In this document: positions 1-5,171 of the stretch, in pieces
Layout: each line of letters opens with the position of its first letter
Numbering within the stretch: position 1 is the first letter of the stretch
Assembly (NCBI GenBank): GCA_902803725.1
Contig: CADCRD010000084.1
Span: 1-6,586 of the forward strand
DNA: 6,586 bases
Source: an uncultured Eubacteriales bacterium
GTDB taxonomy: Bacteria; Bacillota; Clostridia; Peptostreptococcales; Anaerovoracaceae
Direction: 5' to 3'
Made by a program: the position numbers and the translations under genes
Notes under the pieces: model-generated
The model's input: the letters and a program-made list of their open reading frames with translations, nothing else
The model's database searches: none
What the model was told of the DNA's origin: nothing

Positions 1-508
1 TGCCGGAGTGCCGGATGTTGAGATCGAAGAGACAGGAGAGACATTCGAAGAGAATTCGCTTCTCAAGGCAGAGGGTATAATGAAGCTTTGCGGCAAGCCG
101 ACGATAGCCGATGATTCAGGATTGGAGGTCGATTGTCTGGGCAAGGCTCCGGGAGTGTATTCCTCAAGATTCGCCGGAAAGGACGGCGATGATGAAGCCA
201 ATAATGCAAAACTGATAGAGATGATAAAGGAATATCCGCCGGAGGAAAGAACGGCACGTTTTGTATCTGTAATAACGATGGTATTTCCAAGCGGCGAAAA
301 ACTGGTTGCCCGTGGAACAGTTGAAGGTCATGTTATCCCGGAGCTCAGAGGTGAAGCGGGATTCGGATACGACCCGCTGTTCATACCCGAAGGGCATACA
401 CGTACATTCGGAGAATTTGAGGCTGATGAAAAGAACAGCATCAGCCACAGGGGGAATGCACTGCGCAAATTGAGGGAGCTGCTTGATGAGAGAAAAAAGT
501 CGGTTTAG
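1..508 (+). CDS. rdgB: XTP/dITP diphosphatase (RdgB/HAM1 family), 5' end missing
   Basis: Non-canonical purine NTP pyrophosphatase. The family hydrolyses dITP, ITP and XTP to the monophosphate plus pyrophosphate, keeping deaminated purines out of DNA and RNA. The reading frame is open from base 2 (Ala-Gly before the GTG at 8), so the gene starts upstream and the GTG is an internal Val. About 30 residues seem to be missing against the usual 195-200, including the N-terminal nucleotide-binding TGN segment. Counting from the Val at 8, recognisable motifs are TGETFEENSLLKA (9-21), ADDSGLEVD (34-42, holding the Asp pair that contains the family's catalytic Asp), PGVYSSRFAG (48-57), GEAGFGYDPLF (near 115-125) and SHRGNAL (146-152). 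The stop is TAG at 506-508. The downstream membrane protein gene overlaps it by 23 bp, which suggests co-transcription and translational coupling. Identity is clear from the motifs; the symbol follows the family name. Confidence 0.95.
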   Translation, partial: AGVPDVEIEETGETFEENSLLKAEGIMKLCGKPTIADDSGLEVDCLGKAPGVYSSRFAGKDGDDEANNAKLIEMIKEYPPEERTARFVSVITMVFPSGEKLVARGTVEGHVIPELRGEAGFGYDPLFIPEGHTRTFGEFEADEKNSISHRGNALRKLRELLDERKKSV

Positions 509-1289
509 AAAAATGGTGTCACTGGGCTTTCAGCAGCTCAATGATCCGTATTATCAGGGAATGGCCGCCCAGATAGCTTTTTATCTGATGCTGTCGCTGG
601 TGCCTATGGTGCTGCTGATTTCTCAGATACTGGGTGCAGTTTTAGGGACCACGCTTGATGATGCTATAGGATGGATCCTGGAGAATGCAGAGGGCACTTT
701 GGGTACAACGCTGAAGAACCTTTTGACATATAAATCCGGAGGATTTACCAATATTATTTATGTTTTGATTGCGTTGTGGGCTGCATCAAGAGCGCAGTTT
801 TCCATGATGAGGATCAATAATTTCATAAATACAGAGGGGTGGTCGACAGGCAAAGGCTACTGGCATGAGAGATTCAGGGCTATAATAAACATCTTTTTGA
901 CTCTGATCACGATAATCGTTGCTCTTGTGTTCATGTCATACGGAGGCAAAGTGATAGAACTGCTGCTCCATGATCCTGAAATATGGATGTATCTCAGGTG
1001 GCCGATCGCTCTGGGATTGTTTTTCATGATCATCAGTGTCTATTATTACACTATGCCGGAAAAGAAGGTCAGGTATCGTGAGATCATCCCGGGCAGCATA
1101 TTTGCTTCTGTGGGATTGTTGCTGGTAACGTTCTTCTATTCGATATATACATCATCTGTGGCAAAGTATGATATCATTTACGGTTCCATGGCAACGATCG
1201 TAGCTCTGATGTTCTGGTTTTTTTTCATGGCCTGGACGTTCTGCCTGGGTATGCTGTTCAACAAAGTCTGGAGTGATACGAAACGATAA
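486..1289 (+). CDS. YihY/BrkB-family inner membrane protein
   Basis: A 267-residue polytopic membrane protein of the YihY/BrkB family, once mislabelled ribonuclease BN. The biochemical role of the family is not settled. Hydrophobic segments lie at about residues 27-51, 88-104, 132-152, 172-188, 203-221 and 233-257, giving six likely membrane helices, as is usual for the family. Typical features are the N-terminal AAQIAFYLMLSLVP stretch (27-40), which resembles the family's 'A..iaf...lSl.P' signature, and YGSMATIVALMFW (232-244) in the last helix. The ATG at 486 is preferred to the TTG directly before it because a GAGGGA ribosome binding site (472-477) lies 8 bases upstream. The start sits inside the end of the upstream rdgB-type gene. 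The stop codon TAA (1287-1289) touches the A-tract of the terminator that follows. Family assignment is confident; function is unknown. Confidence 0.9.
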   Translation: MREKSRFRKMVSLGFQQLNDPYYQGMAAQIAFYLMLSLVPMVLLISQILGAVLGTTLDDAIGWILENAEGTLGTTLKNLLTYKSGGFTNIIYVLIALWAASRAQFSMMRINNFINTEGWSTGKGYWHERFRAIINIFLTLITIIVALVFMSYGGKVIELLLHDPEIWMYLRWPIALGLFFMIISVYYYTMPEKKVRYREIIPGSIFASVGLLLVTFFYSIYTSSVAKYDIIYGSMATIVALMFWFFFMAWTFCLGMLFNKVWSDTKR

Positions 1290-1335
1290 AAATACCGGGA
1301 CCGGATCTGATATGCATCCGCTGTCCCGGTTTTTT
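1288..1335. terminator. Bidirectional intrinsic terminator between convergent genes
   Basis: ACCGGGAC (1294-1301) pairs perfectly with GTCCCGGT (1323-1330). An inner CGGA/TCCG pair (1302-1305 with 1317-1320) extends the stem past a 2-base bulge, leaving an 11-base loop. On the plus strand the stem runs into six T (1330-1335), ending the rdgB-type/yihY-type unit. Read on the minus strand it is followed by A then five T (complement of 1288-1292), ending serA about 20 bases after its stop codon. The minus-strand T-tract overlaps the last two bases of the plus-strand gene's stop codon. Confidence 0.9.
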
Positions 1336-1353
1336 GATGTTATTTTTGACGGA

Positions 1354-2532
1354 TCATTTAGGAAGCCTCAACAGTCTGACACTGACGATGCCTTCAAAAT
1401 CCATTTTGTGAAGAAATTCCTCTGCGGTGACATCCTCATCGCCGTCTATATCAATAAGCGTGCATGCGTAATCACCCTTGCTGGTGTTCGTCATGTTGCG
1501 GATGTTGATATTGAAATCGGCGAGGATACCTGTTATCTTGCCAAGCATGCTGGGAATGTTGCGGTTTAAGATCGCGATCCTTACATTTGCCTCGGGATCC
1601 ATTTCGCCCAGCGAGCAGTTCGGATAGTTGACCGAATTCGAGATATTGCCTTTTTCGATGTATTCCATCAGCTCTTCGGCAGCCATCTGAGCACAGTTGT
1701 CTTCTGCTTCTGCAGTGCTGGCTCCCAGATGAGGTGTGGCGATGACTTTGTCATGTCCGATAAGAGTGCTGTTAGGAAAGTCTGTGAGATAGTAACGGAG
1801 CTTTCCGCTTTCCAGTGCGTCCAACAGAGCATCTTCGTTTACCAGAGTGTCTCTGGCATAGTTCAGCAGGACAGCGCCGTCTTTCATCTGGCCAAAGCGT
1901 CTGGCATCGAACATTCCCTTCGTACTGTCAATGGCCGGAACGTGGATAGTAATAAAGTCGGAAACTTCGAGTATCTCGCCCATATCACTTGTGACCGGGA
2001 TCTTATTAGAAAGTTCATGTGCTGATTTCAGAGAGATGTACGGGTCATAACCTATGACCTTCATTCCCAGTTGTCTTGCGGCATTTGCCACGAGAACACC
2101 AATGGCACCAAGGCCGATGACTCCGAGCGTCTTGCCTTTGATCTCATTTCCTGCGAACTGGCTCTTGCCTTTTTCGACAGTCTTTTTCACCTCTTCTTTG
2201 AGAGCAGCTGTCCATCTCAATGCTTCAGGGACATGTCTTGAAGCCATGAGCATTCCTGTGATGACCAGTTCCTTCACTGCGTTGGCGTTAGCGCCCGGCG
2301 AGTTGAATACGACGATACCCTGTGAGGCACAACGCTCCAGAGGTATGTTGTTGACTCCTGCACCTGCTCTGGCTATAGCAAGAAGATCTTTTGAGAATGA
2401 CATTTCGTGCATATCTGCGCTGCGGACGATGATGCCGTCTGCCTGGTCAGGATCATCGATAATCTGATAATTGTCAGTAAGCGTTCTTAGTCCCTTTGGG
2501 GATATTTTGTTTAGAGTTGCAATTTTATACAT
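1354..2532 (-). CDS. serA: D-3-phosphoglycerate dehydrogenase, short ACT-domain type
   Basis: Oxidises 3-phosphoglycerate to 3-phosphohydroxypyruvate with NAD, the first step of serine synthesis in the cytosol. It has 392 residues. An N-terminal part of the substrate domain (1-100, with ARAGAGVNNI at 54-63) is followed by the NAD-binding Rossmann domain, with GLGAIG at 140-145 and an acidic D163 after the next strand. The C-terminal ACT domain (about 318-390) includes NIPSMLGKITGILADFNINI at 325-344. Catalytic Arg is R227 and catalytic His is H268 in TPHLGAST. The loop between them is 11 residues shorter than in E. coli SerA and contains no Glu, so the classical catalytic Glu has no counterpart. 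R227 is followed by Asp rather than the usual Gly. The ATG at 2530-2532 has GAAAGG (minus strand, 2542-2547) 9 bases upstream. Facing serC across a shared promoter region supports the serine-pathway role. ACT domains often mediate feedback by serine, but this is not shown here. A related 2-hydroxyacid dehydrogenase activity is the main alternative. Confidence 0.9.
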   Translation of the reverse strand: MYKIATLNKISPKGLRTLTDNYQIIDDPDQADGIIVRSADMHEMSFSKDLLAIARAGAGVNNIPLERCASQGIVVFNSPGANANAVKELVITGMLMASRHVPEALRWTAALKEEVKKTVEKGKSQFAGNEIKGKTLGVIGLGAIGVLVANAARQLGMKVIGYDPYISLKSAHELSNKIPVTSDMGEILEVSDFITIHVPAIDSTKGMFDARRFGQMKDGAVLLNYARDTLVNEDALLDALESGKLRYYLTDFPNSTLIGHDKVIATPHLGASTAEAEDNCAQMAAEELMEYIEKGNISNSVNYPNCSLGEMDPEANVRIAILNRNIPSMLGKITGILADFNINIRNMTNTSKGDYACTLIDIDGDEDVTAEEFLHKMDFEGIVSVRLLRLPK

Positions 2533-2541
2533 TTGATTTTG

Positions 2542-2547
2542 CCTTTC
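2542..2547 (-). promoter_or_regulatory. Ribosome binding site of serA
   Basis: On the minus strand GAAAGG lies 9 bases before the ATG. It supports the start at 2532 and argues against any longer reading into the intergenic region. Confidence 0.75.
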
Positions 2548-2612
2548 TTTCCGTTCGTCTGGCCGGTCCTGTTTCGTCTCTGAACAAGTTGCCGGATGTT
2601 GATATAAAGCGT

Positions 2613-2641
2613 ATTATAACACTTTACCGATAACGCGTAAA
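2613..2641 (-). promoter_or_regulatory. Promoter of serA, overlapping the serC promoter
   Basis: On the minus strand TATAAT (complement of 2613-2618) is preceded by TGT, and a -35-like TTTACG (complement of 2636-2641) lies 17 bases upstream. This is the mirror image of the plus-strand promoter about position 2632. Each -35 lies in the other's spacer, so the two cannot easily hold RNA polymerase at once. Transcription would start near 2604-2606, giving a leader of about 74 bases. Confidence 0.78.
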
Positions 2642-2651
2642 GTGTTATAAT
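2623..2651 (+). promoter_or_regulatory. Promoter of the serC-dac-uvrC operon
   Basis: A -10 box TATAAT (2646-2651) matches consensus exactly and is preceded by TGT (2643-2645), an extended -10. A weaker -35, TTTACC (2623-2628, 4 of 6 to TTGACA), lies 17 bases upstream. Transcription would begin near 2658-2660, about 30 bases before the serC start. The boxes are read from the sequence; promoter activity is inferred. Confidence 0.8.
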
Positions 2652-2676
2652 ATCACCCGATTTTATTAAATAAACC

Positions 2677-2681
2677 GGAGG
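2677..2681 (+). promoter_or_regulatory. Ribosome binding site fixing the GTG start of serC
   Basis: GGAGG lies 7 bases before the GTG at 2689. There is no suitable ATG at this distance, and the protein family's N-terminus (YNFSAGPSMLP) begins five residues after this start, so GTG is the real initiator. Confidence 0.88.
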
Positions 2682-2688
2682 TACGATC

Positions 2689-3774
2689 GTGAAAGAAAGA
2701 GTATACAATTTTTCGGCAGGTCCTTCCATGCTGCCGATCGAGGTGCTGGAAGATGCTGCTGCAAACCTTACAAACTACAAAGGCTGCGGAACATCTGTAA
2801 TGGAAATGAGCCACAGATCAAAGGAGTTTCAGCAGATCATTGATGATGCTGAGGCAAACTTAAGAAAGCTGATGAATATTCCGGAAAACTACAAGGTGCT
2901 GTTCCTGCAGGGCGGAGGCACATTGCAGTTCTCGATGGTTCCGATGAATCTGATGACAAAGAACAAAAAGGCAGATTACATTATCACAGGATCCTGGGGC
3001 AAAAAGGCTGCAAAGGAAGCTGCAAAGTTTGGTGATGTAAAGATAGTTGCTTCCTCAGAGGATAAAAACTTTTCTTATATACCTGAGATCAGGGCAGAGG
3101 ATCTCAGACAGGATGCTGACTATGTACACATCTGCTACAACGAGACGATCCACGGAGTGCACTTCAACAAAATCCCTGATACGGGAGATATCCCACTGGT
3201 TGCCGATATGTCTTCATGCATTCTTTCAGAGGAAGTTGATGTCAGCAGATTTGCACTGATATATGCAGGCGCCCAGAAAAACATAGCTCCTTCCGGAATG
3301 ACGATAGTCATCATCAGGGAGGATCTCATTGGAAACGCTCCTGAGAACTGTCCTGTATATCTTGACTACAAGACACATGCGGACAAGGGTTCGATGTATA
3401 ACACTCCGCCATGCTTCACGATATATATCGCAGGTGAAGTTTTCAAACATATTCTCGCCATGGGCGGAGTCGGAGAAATGCACGAACGTGATGTGCGCAA
3501 GGCTGAAAAATTGTACAATTATATTGACAGCAGTGATTTTTATAAAGCAGCCGTAAGTGAAAAAGATCGTTCGCTGATGAATGTCGTATTCGTGACCGGC
3601 GATGAAGCTCTGGATAAAGAATTTGTGGCTGCAGCCAGAGAAGAAGGCATGACGAATCTGAACGGTCATCGTTCTGTCGGCGGTATGAGAGCCAGTATTT
3701 ATAATGCAATGCCTGAAGAAGGCGTTGATAAACTGATAGATTTTATGAAGCGTTTTGAAGAGGAACACAAATAG
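2689..3774 (+). CDS. serC: Phosphoserine aminotransferase
   Basis: A PLP-dependent class V aminotransferase that converts 3-phosphohydroxypyruvate and glutamate to O-phosphoserine and 2-oxoglutarate, the second step of serine synthesis. In many bacteria it also serves a step of pyridoxal phosphate synthesis. The 361 residues match the family's usual length, so the gene is intact. Signature segments are YNFSAGPSMLP (6-16), MEMSHRSKEF (38-47), FLQGGGTLQFSMVPMN (72-87), AGAQKN (193-198) with K197 as the PLP-binding Lys, NTPPCFTIY (238-246) and GHRSVGGMRASIYNAMP (326-342) at the C-terminus. Translation starts at GTG with a strong GGAGG. It is the first gene after the divergent promoter shared with serA, and the carboxypeptidase gene begins 5 bases after its TAG stop. 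Nothing is missing or unusual in the protein. Confidence 0.97.
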   Translation: MKERVYNFSAGPSMLPIEVLEDAAANLTNYKGCGTSVMEMSHRSKEFQQIIDDAEANLRKLMNIPENYKVLFLQGGGTLQFSMVPMNLMTKNKKADYIITGSWGKKAAKEAAKFGDVKIVASSEDKNFSYIPEIRAEDLRQDADYVHICYNETIHGVHFNKIPDTGDIPLVADMSSCILSEEVDVSRFALIYAGAQKNIAPSGMTIVIIREDLIGNAPENCPVYLDYKTHADKGSMYNTPPCFTIYIAGEVFKHILAMGGVGEMHERDVRKAEKLYNYIDSSDFYKAAVSEKDRSLMNVVFVTGDEALDKEFVAAAREEGMTNLNGHRSVGGMRASIYNAMPEEGVDKLIDFMKRFEEEHK

Positions 3775-3779
3775 GTATC

Positions 3780-5171
3780 ATGGTTAAAGAACTGATGAAG
3801 ACGGATAAAATGAGATCAGACACCGAATTGTCTGCTTCTCTTGCAAAAAAGCTGATTGCCGTTTTGATGGCGGTAATGATGTTTGTCTGTTTCGATGCAT
3901 CTGTTCTGGCAGCCGATAATGCAGACGAAGGTGATCTCCCGCAGCCTCAGGGAGAGGCGGCTTTGCTGATCGATGCTGATTCAGGCAAGATCATGTATGA
4001 AAAAAACAGTGAACAGGAAATGTATCCGGCTTCGCTGACGAAAATGATGACATGTATCCTTGCTCTGGAAAAACTGGATCTGGATCAAAAGATCACTATA
4101 CCTGCGGAAGCGGTGTTCCCTACCGGAAATAATGTCAGACTTAAGGAGGGTGAAGTCCTGACCGTCCGTCAGCTGCTGAATGCTCTCATGGTCTATTCGG
4201 CGAATGATGCGGCGCTGGCACTGGCGATCGAGATGAGCGGCAGCATCGAAGATTTCGCGAAGGAGATGAACAAAAAAGCAAAGGAAATCGGGTGCACGCA
4301 TACTAATTACATCAATCCAAACGGCTTTACGAATGATCCTGTTCATCATACTACTGCAAGAGATCTTGCGAAGATCGCTCAGTACGGACTGGAAAAAAAG
4401 GAGTTTCGCAAGATAGTAAAAAAGACGCAGTATACAGTGCCGGCAGATAACAAGAATCCGGCAAGAACAGTTAAATCCACTAATCTGCTGCTCAGAGACG
4501 GAGCTCTTCATTATGATGGGACGATAGGGGTAAAGACAGGATTTATGGCTCTTTCAGGATATTGCTTTGTCGGAGCCTGCGAAAAGAATGGTCTTACGAT
4601 GATAGGTGTTTCTCTGAATTCCGGTAACAAGCAGAGATTTGCAGATGTTGCGGAAATGTTCGATTACGGAGCCGCGAATTACAAATCTCACGAACTGATA
4701 GCCAAAAACGCCGGCACCGGCAAGATAAAAGTTAAATACGGACATAATACATCGGTTGATACGATCGCCCCAAAAGGAGCTTATGTCACACTTCCGAAAA
4801 ATGCTGATGAGTCGATTGCCGACACTAAAATCATAATTAAAGATCACGTTGAGGCACCGATAAAAAAAGGTACTAAGGTCGGCACTGTTGAGATATATGA
4901 AGACGGTAAAAAGACGGGCGAGAGTGATGTCGTGATCAGCAGATCCGTTAAAAAAGGCGGACCATGGACTGCTCTTTATATATCAGACATGACTTTTTAT
5001 ATGGCTGTGGCAGCGGCACTCCTGCTGATCGTTTTATTCATCATATTCAGGGTAAAAGTAAGAAGGGCGAGGAAGCGCAGGGAAATTGAACGTCGCCGGG
5101 CGCGTGAAAGAAAGGCTATGCAGATAGCCATGGAACGCGAAGATAAAAAGAGAAGAGGCTGGCCTTATTAA
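3780..5171 (+). CDS. D-alanyl-D-alanine carboxypeptidase, DacF/PBP5-like (peptidase S11)
   Basis: A low-molecular-weight penicillin-binding protein expected to remove the terminal D-Ala from peptidoglycan stem pentapeptides outside the membrane. In 463 residues it shows a signal peptide (basic KK at 23-24, hydrophobic core about 25-43, likely cleavage near ASVLA-A at 44-45). The peptidase S11 domain follows with all three active-site motifs: S85-LT-K88, S140-A-N142 and K252-T-G254. Next come a beta-rich PBP5 C-terminal domain (about 303-390) and a membrane helix (about 405-423), then a 40-residue tail with 19 Arg/Lys. The usual DacA/DacF anchor is a short amphipathic helix, so the helix plus basic tail is notable. 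The start is uncertain. ATG 3780 has only a weak TAGG nearby and a GAAGAGGA 15 bases upstream; in-frame ATGs at 3795 and 3810 also leave the signal peptide whole. It is tightly packed between serC and uvrC, with no room for its own promoter. Confidence 0.93.
   Translation: MVKELMKTDKMRSDTELSASLAKKLIAVLMAVMMFVCFDASVLAADNADEGDLPQPQGEAALLIDADSGKIMYEKNSEQEMYPASLTKMMTCILALEKLDLDQKITIPAEAVFPTGNNVRLKEGEVLTVRQLLNALMVYSANDAALALAIEMSGSIEDFAKEMNKKAKEIGCTHTNYINPNGFTNDPVHHTTARDLAKIAQYGLEKKEFRKIVKKTQYTVPADNKNPARTVKSTNLLLRDGALHYDGTIGVKTGFMALSGYCFVGACEKNGLTMIGVSLNSGNKQRFADVAEMFDYGAANYKSHELIAKNAGTGKIKVKYGHNTSVDTIAPKGAYVTLPKNADESIADTKIIIKDHVEAPIKKGTKVGTVEIYEDGKKTGESDVVISRSVKKGGPWTALYISDMTFYMAVAAALLLIVLFIIFRVKVRRARKRREIERRRARERKAMQIAMEREDKKRRGWPY

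Larger units (their letters stand above)
2612..2652. repeat. 41-bp palindrome in the serA/serC intergenic region, candidate operator
   Basis: The arms TATTATAACACTTTAC (2612-2627) and GTAAAGTGTTATAATA (2637-2652) are perfect 16-bp inverted repeats around a 9-base centre, CGATAACGC. Both predicted transcripts start outside the palindrome, so it probably acts as DNA (promoter core and possible binding site for a dimeric regulator) and not as an RNA hairpin. Each arm carries one extended -10 element. The predicted serA leader (about 74 bases) and serC leader (about 30 bases) show no riboswitch or T-box pattern that I recognise. Confidence 0.85.

Noticed and set aside
8..10. GTG at position 8 as the true start of the rdgB-type gene
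   Set aside because: The frame is open to the left edge, there is no ribosome binding site visible, and the family needs about 30 more residues at the N-terminus; this codon is an internal Val.
483..485. TTG as start of the YihY/BrkB-type gene
   Set aside because: The ATG immediately after it is better spaced (8 bases) from GAGGGA and is the stronger initiator.
2054..2467. Open frame of 137 codons on the plus strand across serA
   Set aside because: Antisense to the serA substrate and NAD domains; no conserved features and no dedicated upstream signals.
2590..2602. 13-base match TGCCGGATGTTGA shared with positions 9-21
   Set aside because: A match of this length in a 6.6-kb window is plausible by chance, and one copy lies inside a conserved coding motif.
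2533..2606. Riboswitch, T-box or attenuator in the serA leader
   Set aside because: The predicted leader is only about 74 bases, with no T-box or known aptamer pattern and no strong hairpin; it holds only a spaced 7-base repeat (TTCGTCT at 2554-2560 and 2573-2579), too short to weigh.
2511..2729. 72-codon minus-strand frame spanning the serA/serC intergenic region
   Set aside because: It would read through the palindrome and both promoters and overlap both gene starts; there is no recognisable protein, and both flanking genes have better starts.
3226..3768. Open frame of 180 codons on the minus strand inside serC
   Set aside because: It lies wholly antisense to a strongly conserved serC. 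Its translation is rich in Cys, His and Phe with no recognisable domain, as expected for a shadow frame.
3981..4511. Open frame of 176 codons on the minus strand inside the carboxypeptidase gene
   Set aside because: Antisense to the catalytic domain with all S11 motifs in the sense frame; no domain of its own and atypical composition.
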